Below are positions 27,209-36,260 of a stretch of 64,000 nt of DNA, piece after piece. Position 1 is the stretch's first letter. The number at the start of each line of letters is the position of its first letter. Where the stretch lies: assembly GCA_947499545.1 (NCBI GenBank), contig CANMOZ010000001.1, positions 186,001-250,000 of the forward strand, written 5' to 3'. This DNA is from an uncultured Saccharospirillaceae bacterium. GTDB lineage: Bacteria; Pseudomonadota; Gammaproteobacteria; Pseudomonadales; Oceanobacteraceae. The notes beneath the pieces were generated by a model. It saw nothing but the letters and a program-made list of their open reading frames with translations. It was not told where the DNA came from and did no database searches. Both the position numbers and the translations under genes were made by a program.

Positions 27209-27242
27209 CCAAAGTACTTGATCATGCAGACAAGTACTTTGG
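27209..27242. terminator. Perfect 12-bp inverted repeat between convergent genes
   Basis: CCAAAGTACTTG (27209-27220) and CAAGTACTTTGG (27231-27242) with a ten-base loop. It stands between the ends of the SCP2 gene and mgtE. No long U-run follows, so it may be a bidirectional 3'-end structure rather than a classical terminator. Confidence 0.5.
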
Positions 27243-27336
27243 CTACCGACCGCTACCCATACAACATCTCTCAGTTTACTATTGTGTTATCTCCCTTCGA
27301 ACTAGACTGATCAGCAGCCTTCTTCTAGTGACATCA

Positions 27337-28662
27337 TTACAACATGTTCGACAACAAAGTCGCTATGCCTAAAAAGGCAAAAAAGCCTGCAATATCGGTA
27401 ACCGTCGTAAGAATGATGGAAGACGCTTGTGCGGGGTCTTGCCCGAAACGGACCAACAGTATTGGCACTAAAGCACCCGCAAACCCTGCAGCGATCATGG
27501 CCAACACCATCGACAGACAGATAACGATGACTAATCCGACAGAGCCGCTCCAATAATACACACCCACCCCGCAGGTTAAGGCCACACATAACCCATTCAT
27601 AAAACCGACGTTCACTTCTTTAAACATCACTTTCATCCACTGACGAGTTGTTATTTCCCGCAGTGCAAGGCCACGCATGGTCACCGCTAAGGCTTGTGCG
27701 CCTGAGTTACCGGATTGCCCCGCAACGACCGGTAGCAACACCGCCAGTGCCGTGAACTGTGCAATGGTACTTTCAAATAAGCCCACTACCGAGGCTGCCA
27801 TAAAAGCCGTAATCAGATTCACTTGAAGCCAAGGCATTCTCTTTTTCAGAGCAAAAAACGGGCTCGATAAGGCTCTCTCTTCACGGCTCGCACCCACCAT
27901 GGCCAGTACATCTGAAGATATTTCCTGCTGTGAAGCACGAAGCAAACTGTCGTGATAAATAATACCTAATAAATGGTTATCAAGATCAACCACTGGCAAA
28001 TCCAATAATTTTTGCTCTGAAAAAAGATCGGCCACCTCTTCAATGGGCGTTGTCCCCTTAACCGCCATACTGGTGGGTTTCGCGATGTCTTCTAGGCAGG
28101 TTTCCAAATCAGCCGTCGCAATGTCTTGAATCAGCACTTTACTTGTTAACCGCCCTTCTCCATCCACTAAAAAAATAACTTTTGTCGTTTTAAGCTTGCG
28201 TTTCCTTAGTTTTTGCAGAGTTTCTTCCACCGTCATATCACCGCGAAAATGCATAATACGAGTATCCATTAAATACCCGGCACAATTCTCTGGATATCTC
28301 ATCAAAGTGGTTAATTCTTTTTGAATGGCTGGCCCCATATTATCTAAATAGGTTTTTTGCTGAGTATCATTGAACTGACTTAAAATTTTTACCGCATGGT
28401 GAGGTAACAACTCGCTCAACAACTGTGTTGCTAATGCTTCAGGCAAAGCCAGTAATAATTGAGACGCAATATTGGGTACCAGCCGACTCCATAATGGCAA
28501 TTGAGCGAATAGCGGCTGCTTTGCTAACACCTCTGCAATGGTTGAAAGATCAGACCGCTCAATAATTTTGGTTGCATCGGTTGGATGATCTAAAATGAAG
28601 CGACGGGTCAACGTTTCATCAATCACCTCAATAGCGGCAAGACTGCTGGAAGTCTCCGTCAT
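27337..28662 (-). CDS. mgtE: Magnesium transporter MgtE
   Basis: 441 residues with the full MgtE layout: MgtE_N superhelix (about 30-135), paired CBS domains (about 137-260), and five membrane helices (285-441). The pore signature PVVAGQSGNSGAQ is at 311-323 and the conserved aspartate of TTVTDIAGFF is D423. MgtE is a dimeric Mg2+ channel gated by Mg2+ binding to the N and CBS domains. It lies 4 bases after a gene encoding a second, free MgtE-N/CBS protein and is third in an operon with an MscS-like channel. Confidence 0.96.
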   Translation of the reverse strand: MTETSSSLAAIEVIDETLTRRFILDHPTDATKIIERSDLSTIAEVLAKQPLFAQLPLWSRLVPNIASQLLLALPEALATQLLSELLPHHAVKILSQFNDTQQKTYLDNMGPAIQKELTTLMRYPENCAGYLMDTRIMHFRGDMTVEETLQKLRKRKLKTTKVIFLVDGEGRLTSKVLIQDIATADLETCLEDIAKPTSMAVKGTTPIEEVADLFSEQKLLDLPVVDLDNHLLGIIYHDSLLRASQQEISSDVLAMVGASREERALSSPFFALKKRMPWLQVNLITAFMAASVVGLFESTIAQFTALAVLLPVVAGQSGNSGAQALAVTMRGLALREITTRQWMKVMFKEVNVGFMNGLCVALTCGVGVYYWSGSVGLVIVICLSMVLAMIAAGFAGALVPILLVRFGQDPAQASSIILTTVTDIAGFFAFLGIATLLSNML

Positions 28663-28666
28663 AAGA

Positions 28667-29503
28667 TTATTTCTCCTGTGGACTTTTATCTACGACGCTA
28701 TTTGCTGTTAATGCTAAAATCCCTTTAAAAGACGCTAACAATGCCTGGCTTAAATATATAATTGGGCTATCACCTGGTGAATCGACATACTTAGGCGTAT
28801 TTTTTTTCAAGGCTTTACTAAGCGTTCGATGGTTGATGCTTCCAACTAACTCACCTCTTCTTCCTCGGACAGGTAACGTGCTGTATTTCAACCAACTGGC
28901 ATCTGATTCAGCGACTTTTAATCCCGTTTGTGCAGGTAAGGGTTTGCATCGTGTATCCGCAATGTCTTTAAGCTTCCGATTGCTGTCATTAACGAACAAC
29001 GCACCAGGAGGAATAACCCCTTCAATACAGTGGTTGGCATCAACCGTGACAATAATGTCGCAGGCTTTTCCTGCATTTTTTAACAGTTTAATGCATTCTT
29101 CGACGGTTAAATTATTAGAAAAGTGTGGTGTTGAACCGTCCATCCAAGCTCCGACAGAATCTTCTGCATAACGCAATGAACGATTAATGGCTCGCACCAA
29201 ATGCCCGGGTAACTCTGATAAAATCAATTGACGTTGATGCGTTTCAAGATGCCGAATAATGGATGTAGCCATCGAAAATTTCATCTGACTAAGAACAGCA
29301 CAAGATTGCTCAGTGGGCATACTTTCAAGGATTCGAGCCGCTGGCCAGATTTCGATGTTTTCAATCACAGGGGTAAGAATTCGTATAGGGACATTGGCCA
29401 AATATACAGAAGCTAATTCTGTATCAAGACTCTGGAGTACAAGTGCAGCTTTATTGGGTTTTGTAGCAAGAAAATCATGACTAAAAGGGTTAGCTATGTT
29501 CAT
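28667..29503 (-). CDS. Soluble MgtE N-domain plus CBS-like protein without a channel domain
   Basis: 278 residues that align by eye with the regulatory half of MgtE: LESMPTEQSCAVLSQM-type repeats of the MgtE_N superhelix, LRYAEDSVGAWMDGSTPHFSNNLTVEE (in MgtE: RYPENCAGYLMDTR...MTVEE), then a CBS-like region with KLKDIADTRCKPL and PVRGRRGELVGSINHRTLSKAL. No membrane helix follows; the protein ends after a short tail. AGAGG six bases upstream supports the ATG at 29503 (29518 also possible), overlapping the upstream gene by 14 bases. It may be a trans-acting regulator or heteromeric partner of MgtE; this is inference. Confidence 0.85.
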   Translation of the reverse strand: MNIANPFSHDFLATKPNKAALVLQSLDTELASVYLANVPIRILTPVIENIEIWPAARILESMPTEQSCAVLSQMKFSMATSIIRHLETHQRQLILSELPGHLVRAINRSLRYAEDSVGAWMDGSTPHFSNNLTVEECIKLLKNAGKACDIIVTVDANHCIEGVIPPGALFVNDSNRKLKDIADTRCKPLPAQTGLKVAESDASWLKYSTLPVRGRRGELVGSINHRTLSKALKKNTPKYVDSPGDSPIIYLSQALLASFKGILALTANSVVDKSPQEK

Positions 29504-30281
29504 CAGAAGCCTCTGCATCTATCAGGTTTAAGCCTTCCTCCATTAACCATTTTGCAGGCATCAATAGTCTTCCTTCATCCGTTTCCAACACGATGCCCGT
29601 CGCGGTAAACTCGACCACTGTTCCGTCTAAATGCTTACATGAAATACGTTGTCTAATTTTAACCAGCTGCTTGAGGTGTTGATTCGCAATCAAATTTTCC
29701 AACAAGGGTTTTGCTGCCAACCCAAAAGCCAGAGCAAATCCCATCATAATAGCCGTTAGGGGTATACCAAATAGAATAATGATGAAGGTTACATCAATAC
29801 CCACTTGGTCTAAGCCCAAAACCAGACCAATAAAGATAAAGGAGGTTTGTGATAATTTCCCGAGTAGTCTTGATTGTTCAATATTGGCAGCTGCTGCTGC
29901 GTGTACCACCAACTTGAATGCGATACTGCCAAGTACAACGCCGGCCAAGACCAAGAGCCCCCCTGCAAAAAGAGAAGGCAAATAAGAAACAATGCTTTCT
30001 AACCAACCCGCGGCTCCCGTAAACCCGACGAATCGCACTGTTATCGCGATAAAGACGACCATCGTCGCCCAAAAGAAAAATGCACCCAGCGTCGTTTTAG
30101 CTGTATTCGATATGCGAACAAATTCGAGTGTAGAACTGTCAAGTCTTCCAGATATAAGGCTATTGAAAGAGTCTGATAAGCGATGAGACACTATTCGCAA
30201 CAAACGTGCGACGAGAAAACCTACAATTAAAATAAATAATGCGCCAGCAATATCCGGAACGAGCGAATCTGAAATATTCAT
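29490..30281 (-). CDS. MscS-like small-conductance mechanosensitive channel family protein
   Basis: 263 residues. Four to five hydrophobic segments: N-terminal LVPDIAGALFILIVGFLVARLLR, then helices near residues 65-85, 95-125 and 145-190. The last, MMGFALAFGLAAKPLLENLIANQHLKQLV, resembles the pore helix and start of the MscS beta domain. The C-terminal beta part (GTVVEFTATGIVLETDEGRLLMPAKWLMEEGL) matches the MscS middle domain. Homologues are the short CmpX-like type. It is the first gene of the mgtE operon and overlaps the next, suggesting an ion-homeostasis function tied to Mg2+ uptake. Confidence 0.85.
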   Translation of the reverse strand: MNISDSLVPDIAGALFILIVGFLVARLLRIVSHRLSDSFNSLISGRLDSSTLEFVRISNTAKTTLGAFFFWATMVVFIAITVRFVGFTGAAGWLESIVSYLPSLFAGGLLVLAGVVLGSIAFKLVVHAAAAANIEQSRLLGKLSQTSFIFIGLVLGLDQVGIDVTFIIILFGIPLTAIMMGFALAFGLAAKPLLENLIANQHLKQLVKIRQRISCKHLDGTVVEFTATGIVLETDEGRLLMPAKWLMEEGLNLIDAEASDEHS

Positions 30282-30679
30282 AAATGGCTAAGATCCCTCA
30301 CATTAGCATTGCATCCAATGCAACCTCACATTAAATAATGGATGAAGCTGCTAGAGGGGTATAGTGACAGGTGTTTTCTCGATTTTCAGCCTACTGATGA
30401 TCATCTTGGCCTACTATTACATAATTTTTCTATAAAGGATTCCATTCCAATGATTTATTCGCACATAAATGAAACGCAGTACACGGCTCGCACGAATAAT
30501 ATAAACACTGACCATCTCGATAGAGTCCAATACATCACATTGAGACAATCATAAACAATCTTAGAATCAGCATTTAAATATAAATAATTGACCCTTATTG
30601 GCTAACTTCAACAGAACAACTGACCAAACTACACAATGTTTCAACCGAACCACATCAACAGAATCTGAGTTTAATCGAA
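30282..30679. other. Non-coding region between the mgtE operon and the ABC exporter
   Basis: 398 AT-rich bases, no gene. TTGCATCCAATGCAA (30309-30323) is a short palindrome about 30 bases upstream of the MscS-like gene, possibly an operator. The region must contain the promoter of the mgtE operon and the 3' end of the ABC exporter transcript; no clear terminator is visible. Confidence 0.45.
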
Positions 30680-31795
30680 TCAACCGAGAGATTTCTTGAA
30701 CCTCAAGGAGGCTACAAACATCCCACCTAATGTAAAGCACAACATCCAAAGCGTATCTCGCCAGGTATCAATAACACCAACGCCGCGTAAAACAACCCCT
30801 CGAATAAGACGCATAAAATGGGTTGCTGGCAACGCTTCCGAAATCCATTGCGCGGCCACTGGCATCCCTTCATAAGGAAACATAAATCCAGAAAGCAAAA
30901 TTGACGGTAGCAGAATAAAAAGCGTCATTTGCATCGCTTGCAGTTGAGTAGTGGCAATGGTAGAAATAACCAAACCCAAGGTCAAACTGGCTGCGATAAA
31001 TAACAATGTCCCGAAGAGTATTTGACTGACTGTACCATTTATTGGGACGTCAAAAATAAAGTGGCCCAACCCCAAAACAATCAACACCTGAATTAATCCT
31101 ACGAAAATATAAGGCACTATTTTAGCAACCATTAATTCAAGTGGATGGATGGGGGTTGTGATCAGCAATTCTAAGTTGCCACGTTCCTTTTCACGTACAA
31201 TCGCAGCACTGGTAAAAAGGATCATTGTCATCGTTAAAATAACACCAAGTAAACCCGGTATAATATTAACGGCTGATCGAAGCGTTGGATTATAAAACAA
31301 GGTAACCTCAAAGGTTTTGGCTGCCTTTGGTCGAAGATCAAAATCAAAGTCCGTCAACGGCATTGTTTGTAAGCCTAAAATGGCAGCACTGATCATCGTA
31401 TCGGTACCGTCGACAATCCATTGACCTAACGCGCGGTTTTGTACTACGCGTTGTGTGAGATCTTTGGGAAGGAAAAGTGCTGCTCTTATTGCACCCTGTT
31501 CAATCGCACGCTCAGCCTGCTCAGGTGTTTCGAAACTTTGCTTAACACTCACGACTTGAGTGACTTTAACCGACTCCACTATCAAGCGTCCAAGCGTACT
31601 TTCACTTTGATCGACTATGGCGATCGGAATATTGCGCACATCGGTATTGATGGCAAAGCCAAACAGTAATAGTTGAATCAGAGGAATCATCACCACCATA
31701 CCAAAGGTAATTCGGTCCCTCGAAAGTTGGCGTATCTCTTTCAGCATCACTGCTTTCATTCTTAGCCGTGCTTTCGTTCTCAGCACGGCACTCAT
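30680..31795 (-). CDS. ABC-2 type exporter permease (YbhR/YhhJ-like)
   Basis: 371 residues: an N-terminal membrane segment (VVMIPLIQLLLFGFAINTDVRNIPIAIVD), a large extracytoplasmic domain, then five membrane helices. The ABC-2 motif EKERGNLELLITTPIHPLELMVAKIVPY is clear. The INTDVRNIPIAIVDQ segment is typical of the YhhJ/YbhR subfamily used in drug or envelope-component efflux. It overlaps the ATPase gene by 4 bases. Only one permease is encoded, so it probably works as a homodimer. Substrate unknown. Confidence 0.92.
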   Translation of the reverse strand: MSAVLRTKARLRMKAVMLKEIRQLSRDRITFGMVVMIPLIQLLLFGFAINTDVRNIPIAIVDQSESTLGRLIVESVKVTQVVSVKQSFETPEQAERAIEQGAIRAALFLPKDLTQRVVQNRALGQWIVDGTDTMISAAILGLQTMPLTDFDFDLRPKAAKTFEVTLFYNPTLRSAVNIIPGLLGVILTMTMILFTSAAIVREKERGNLELLITTPIHPLELMVAKIVPYIFVGLIQVLIVLGLGHFIFDVPINGTVSQILFGTLLFIAASLTLGLVISTIATTQLQAMQMTLFILLPSILLSGFMFPYEGMPVAAQWISEALPATHFMRLIRGVVLRGVGVIDTWRDTLWMLCFTLGGMFVASLRFKKSLG

Positions 31796-32718
31796 TGCCG
31801 TCCCTTTCCCGTCACAGTGACAAACACATCTTCCAATGAGGGGCGGGCAAGATTCAATTCTGCGTTAGCAAGTTCTGGGAACATCGTTTTTAGCCACTCA
31901 ATAGGGTGTGTTACCTGTTGTTGAATAAGTATGCGCAAGCGAATACCCAACTGGGCAGCGGAGCGAATTTCCGCATGCTTCATTACTTTCTCTTTCAATT
32001 GTCGTAAATTATCAGCCCGAGCTTCAACAATGTTAACGCCCATATTATTCATTAAGGTTTCAGGTTCATCATCAGCACAGATGAATCCCGATTCCATGAT
32101 GGCTAATCGGTGGCACCGCTCGGCTTCATCCATGTAATGGGTAGTGACCAAAATGGTGGTTCCTTGGTCTGAAAGATCAAAGAGTTGCTCCCAAAACTCA
32201 CGTCGATTTTGAGGGTCCACCGCAGATGTCGGTTCATCTAAAAACAGTAACTCTGGTTTATGCATCGTCGCGGCTGCTAACGATAATCGCTGCTTTTGGC
32301 CACCACTCATCCATCCCACTTGCTGCTTTCGGCGCTGATCAAGTCCATATATATGCAATTGTTCATTAAGACGTTTCGCCAACGTTTTTCCTGGCAATCC
32401 AAAAATTTGCCCAATAAACGTTAAGTTTTCTTCAACAGTCAAATCATCATAAAGGGAGAACTTTTGTGTCATATAGCCGATTTTAATTCGCAATTGCTCC
32501 GATTGTTTTGGAATATCTAATCCAAGGACTTTGACGCTGCCAGAGGTGGGGGTTAATAAACCTGTTAATACGCGAATGGTGGTTGATTTGCCACAACCAT
32601 TTAGACCCAAAAAACCGTAAATTGTCCCTTTGGGCACACGCAAGTTTATGTCGTCAATCGCAGTGAAATCACCAAATTTTTTGACCACATTATTGGCATG
32701 AATAGCGAAATCCGTCAC
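31792..32718 (-). CDS. ABC exporter ATP-binding protein
   Basis: 308 residues: Walker A GLNGCGKSTT, signature MSGGQKQRLS, Walker B LLFLDEPTSAVDP, and the H-loop TTHYMDEAERC. A C-terminal extension of about 90 residues follows, as in DrrA/YbhF-type ATPases. It has one nucleotide-binding domain, unlike E. coli YbhF, which has two. GTG start at 32718 overlapping the upstream stop (TAGTG). It energises the downstream permease. Confidence 0.95.
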   Translation of the reverse strand: MTDFAIHANNVVKKFGDFTAIDDINLRVPKGTIYGFLGLNGCGKSTTIRVLTGLLTPTSGSVKVLGLDIPKQSEQLRIKIGYMTQKFSLYDDLTVEENLTFIGQIFGLPGKTLAKRLNEQLHIYGLDQRRKQQVGWMSGGQKQRLSLAAATMHKPELLFLDEPTSAVDPQNRREFWEQLFDLSDQGTTILVTTHYMDEAERCHRLAIMESGFICADDEPETLMNNMGVNIVEARADNLRQLKEKVMKHAEIRSAAQLGIRLRILIQQQVTHPIEWLKTMFPELANAELNLARPSLEDVFVTVTGKGRQ

Positions 32719-33698
32719 TATTCCTGCCTCGCTAATTCAACTTGAACCGGAAGACCAGAAGGGAGCGGCTGTGCTGATTCTGGCAAATCAATCTCTGCTA
32801 AATACATTAAACGAGCCCGCTCGTTTTCCGTTAGCGCATAATAAGGCGTGAAGGATGGTTCAGTCGCTACCCACCGTACCTTACCTTGTAACGGCTCTTT
32901 GACACCATCAATATGCACTGGAAACTGAGCCCCAGGAATGACGGTTAGACGGTACGGAGCAGGCACATAAACACGTGCGTAAGGGACTAGATCTGCCTGA
33001 ATGATGGCCACTATAGCATTAACCTGGACGCGCTCACCCAAGTTATAAGGCAAGTTATCTAAAATGCCGTTACGGGTAGCAATAATGGTTAACTCATCGA
33101 GCTTTTGCTGTTGAAGTGATACATCCGCTATGGCTGCGGCATGAGCTGCTTGCGCTTGTTCAATCTCTTCAGGCCGTGTTCCCGCGGTTAATTTGCTGAA
33201 CTCCTCTTTTGCAGAATCCAGCTCTGCACGGGCAGCATCACGGGTAGCGATAGCACTGTCTTTTTCCGATTGACTGAGAAGTTTTTTTTTCACCAACTCC
33301 TCTACTCGCTTATAGTTTTGCAACGTTTCTGTCAGCTTGGCTTGGGCGCGATCAACTCTGGCATGTGCCGCGGCCACGTCTTCTTGGCGTTCACCATTAC
33401 TCAGTTTTAGCAAATACGCTTGAGCTTTGGCTGCTTCAGCAACGGCATGAGCCAACACAGCCTGTTGATTTTTGGTATCCAAACGAGCCAACACATCACC
33501 GGCCTGCACTGCACTTCCCTCAGTAATAGGAAGCTCACGAATAATCTCATTAGCCGTCGCTGAAAAAGTAATGCGTTCCCTTTCAAGGGTTCCTAAAGCT
33601 TGCTCGCGATTTTCCGTTGAACAAGCAGTGAGAATAGAGAGTATGAAAAATATTAAAGCAATGTGCAATTTCGTACCCATAGCAAAATACTCATACAT
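32718..33698 (-). CDS. HlyD/membrane fusion protein of the ABC exporter, lipoprotein
   Basis: 326 residues. N-terminal lipoprotein signal ending ILSILTACSTEN, so cysteine lipidation is expected. The order of parts is that of periplasmic adaptors: biotinyl-lipoyl half motif (EGSAVQAGDVLARLDTKNQ), a long coiled-coil hairpin (about 80-200, rich in Ala, Glu, Lys), the second lipoyl half (ATRNGILDNLPYNLGERV), then beta-barrel domains. It resembles YbhG/YhiI and links the permease to an outer membrane channel, probably TolC. The first gene of the operon; a second in-frame ATG lies at 33680. Confidence 0.93.
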   Translation of the reverse strand: MYEYFAMGTKLHIALIFFILSILTACSTENREQALGTLERERITFSATANEIIRELPITEGSAVQAGDVLARLDTKNQQAVLAHAVAEAAKAQAYLLKLSNGERQEDVAAAHARVDRAQAKLTETLQNYKRVEELVKKKLLSQSEKDSAIATRDAARAELDSAKEEFSKLTAGTRPEEIEQAQAAHAAAIADVSLQQQKLDELTIIATRNGILDNLPYNLGERVQVNAIVAIIQADLVPYARVYVPAPYRLTVIPGAQFPVHIDGVKEPLQGKVRWVATEPSFTPYYALTENERARLMYLAEIDLPESAQPLPSGLPVQVELARQE

Positions 33699-33742
33699 TT
33701 AATCTCTTGATTTCACAGTCAAAGGTTTATTAGATAAATATT

Positions 33743-34768
33743 TCAATACACAATTAAAAGTCCAGAAAGATAGTAAAAAGGGACATCTCCATCTTTTAAC
33801 CATTCAAAGTCTTCCAATCGATATGAAAATATCGCTCTTTCTCGGCCTTCAAGTGCCTGCGTCACATCCATATCCCAAGGAAAAACCTGAGCACCAGGGC
33901 ACCAACCCGCTCGAGAATATTGCCAAGTACCTCTTTGATCACCGTCTGTCTGAGTCTGCCAGCAGTTTGTTCGCCAAATTTCACGTGAAAACTCCTGGTC
34001 AGCAACCGTATAAAAGTGCGTTTTTGAGCAAAACTCAGCGCAATTTTGTCGATTATTCCATCCATGGCCGGTAATAAAGGAACGGAAAATAAATTTTTCT
34101 GCTTGAGGTAATTTAAGATTAACAGGAGGAACCTGCTGCTCTACAGGCAAATCAGGCTGACCAGATTTCCAGCTTAAATGAGGCCAAATTGGAATAACGG
34201 CTTTTGCTTCAGGCTGAGGAGGCTGCCCGCCTTTAAATAGCATCGTTGCATTGAATAACCAACCTTCGCCTTGGTTATGCCCTTCGCCTACCCATGTATC
34301 AATAAACACTCTCATCGTTTGCTGGCCTGTAAGAAGCGGGCGTAACGCAGTCAGATCAGCCTCCCAAGACACCCCAACACGATAGGGCGTAATGAAACGA
34401 TCCAATTCAATAAAGGTCTCATTCTCTTCTCCTTTATTGAGGACCAATCCAAAATTTCCATAACGATCCCAGTGATCACATCGAGTTTCTTTTGGGCACT
34501 TTAATGAGAAAGAACCCAGGATCTTTGAGAAGGTTTCATGACCTTCTGGAAAGTTCACATTGACATCGACGACCCGGCGATTTTCTTCACCAAAATAGAT
34601 CCATTCACTATTAAACACATTTATCTTCTGCGTCGTTCCTTGAGTCCGTTTTAAGGGAACAGAAGCAGATGGAATAGCATGCTCTATAGTGTACGAGCCC
34701 GCCATAGCCAAGGGTATTCCGAATAGCATTAAAATAAGTGAAATTAAGCAGTTTACACCCTTCCCCAT
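33743..34768 (-). CDS. Secreted peptide-N-glycosidase F-like protein
   Basis: 341 residues with a signal peptide (ISLILMLFGIPLAMA, cut before GSYT). Both eight-stranded jelly-roll domains of PNGase F are recognisable: CPKETRCDHWDRYGNF, LDRFITPYRVG, FIDTWVGEG, then NCAEFCSKTHF and SRAGWCPGA. PNGase F removes N-linked glycans from asparagine. The catalytic residues D60 and E206 are conserved here as D101 and E245; E118 is replaced by aspartate (D157, in IDTW). Disulfide cysteines CP...C and C..FC are kept. AGGAGG fits the ATG at 34768 (34774 is another option). It lies 73 bases after another secreted-protein gene. Confidence 0.85.
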   Translation of the reverse strand: MGKGVNCLISLILMLFGIPLAMAGSYTIEHAIPSASVPLKRTQGTTQKINVFNSEWIYFGEENRRVVDVNVNFPEGHETFSKILGSFSLKCPKETRCDHWDRYGNFGLVLNKGEENETFIELDRFITPYRVGVSWEADLTALRPLLTGQQTMRVFIDTWVGEGHNQGEGWLFNATMLFKGGQPPQPEAKAVIPIWPHLSWKSGQPDLPVEQQVPPVNLKLPQAEKFIFRSFITGHGWNNRQNCAEFCSKTHFYTVADQEFSREIWRTNCWQTQTDGDQRGTWQYSRAGWCPGAQVFPWDMDVTQALEGRERAIFSYRLEDFEWLKDGDVPFYYLSGLLIVY

Positions 34769-34841
34769 CGTCATAACCTCCTTGTTATGAAAAAAATGGA
34801 ACAGCATCCTTCGTTATCTGATCAAACCGAATCAATTCATA

Positions 34842-35888
34842 TTAATTCAGTCTATCTGAGCAGTACTGACTATCGCCAAATTCAAGGAAGCCCTGAGCGA
34901 TATCTTTTTCTTCGATTAATTTCCCAAACTTATAAATTTTCACATTAATCTCTGAGTACATCGATTTCATAATAGGCTGCTGCGCACCCAGCAAATGAAC
35001 TGTTGGCATGGTCGAGTCATAAAAGGAATCCAAGGGAGCCTTTGCTTCAACAACGACTTTATAGAATAATTTGTTCATTTCAAGATGAAAAGTACCGCGA
35101 CAAGCATCAGCAACATGCGCAACACTCAAACCTTTTATCCCAGGATAAAAGACCAAATCTTGATTTTCAGAAAGATAGCGACCAGCCCACATTTCAATAG
35201 GGAAGAAATTTATTTCTGCACCTGTAAACATAAACTGAGTCTTTTCATCAGCAGCAAATACATAAATAAAGCTATCTGAATTAACGGTGGTATACCAACC
35301 TTTATCAATGGATACCGTACCCACGCCTTGATGCGTGACTTCACCGTCAGTAAATTGATATTCTGCCGGTGTCCCCATACTGTAAACAAACCATCTGTTA
35401 TCGATAAAGGGCAGCGATGAAATTAGGCCAAAGGGGCCCTCGCCTGGATTAAAGAATCGACCCCAATAGTGTTTATGTTCACCGATCCAACGCATCGAAA
35501 AATTGAATTCATCAAGGGTAACGGATACTTGTTGTTCATCTGCTTCAATAACGCCGGGTATGATGTATTGGAAAGATTCAGAATTAGGGTCTTCATCAGC
35601 AACTAAATACACATCATCGTAATAAAGATCATAGGTTTTAACGGCTCCATTTTTGGGTGCAAAGGCAAGGTGTAAATAGGCTTTTTCTGTTAAAGCAGGG
35701 GAATGCCCTTCTAGGTAAGTCTGAAAACTGACTTTGTAATAACCCACCTCGGGGTCATTAAGGTAATAGAACCATTGCTCACTCCAAGGCGATTTAGTAG
35801 GTTGATGCGGTTTAATATCGTCTACATCCATTGAGAAAGCAGTACTCGTCATAAGAAACAGAGAGAAAACACATAGCCAAATACGCAT
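34842..35888 (-). CDS. Secreted protein of unknown function
   Basis: 348 residues, signal peptide MRIWLCVFSLFLMTSTAFS. The mature protein is rich in aromatic residues and beta strands (WSEQWFYYLNDPEVGYYKVSFQ, later MRWIGEHKHYWGRFF), weakly reminiscent of AttH/CrtC lipocalin-like proteins, but I cannot confirm that. Two cysteines near residues 250 and 345 could form a disulfide. The ATG at 35888 is preferred, with GGTGAT upstream; another at 35906 lies in frame. It precedes the PNGase F-like gene on the same strand, suggesting a joint extracellular role. Confidence 0.7.
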   Translation of the reverse strand: MRIWLCVFSLFLMTSTAFSMDVDDIKPHQPTKSPWSEQWFYYLNDPEVGYYKVSFQTYLEGHSPALTEKAYLHLAFAPKNGAVKTYDLYYDDVYLVADEDPNSESFQYIIPGVIEADEQQVSVTLDEFNFSMRWIGEHKHYWGRFFNPGEGPFGLISSLPFIDNRWFVYSMGTPAEYQFTDGEVTHQGVGTVSIDKGWYTTVNSDSFIYVFAADEKTQFMFTGAEINFFPIEMWAGRYLSENQDLVFYPGIKGLSVAHVADACRGTFHLEMNKLFYKVVVEAKAPLDSFYDSTMPTVHLLGAQQPIMKSMYSEINVKIYKFGKLIEEKDIAQGFLEFGDSQYCSDRLN

Positions 35889-36260
35889 GGTGATCACCGT
35901 AAGCATGTAAAGTCGGAAGGTAATTAACGGAGGCTCTTAAGATTTATTTGATTGAGCCCCCATCAAGCCAGGTTGCTTTCTTGCTCCATTCCTGTCAAGG
36001 ACAGGAATCCCCCTATATCACGCACTTGAGTACACTTAGCATCCCCTAGTGTTAGACCCATTTTTTGATCTGTCTAAAACCAATAACCAACAAAAAATGA
36101 TAACCAAGTTCCACTTCGATACCTCATTGGCTATTTTAAGAACACTCCTGAGTCATTATTACTACTTTTATTCTTCTCAATACACATGTCACATTCAGAC
36201 TTTGGTAAAGTTAGCCAACTTTTACTTTCTCATTTATAAAAATAGTTGCGGAGAATTGAT
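35889..36260. other. Intergenic region upstream of the PAAR effector, with hairpin at 35988-36008
   Basis: ATTCCTGTC (35988-35996) and GACAGGAAT (36000-36008) form a perfect nine-pair stem with a three-base loop. No U-run follows, so it may be a regulatory site or a boundary of the acquired island. The rest is AT-rich and should contain the divergent promoters. No gene is visible. Confidence 0.45.
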
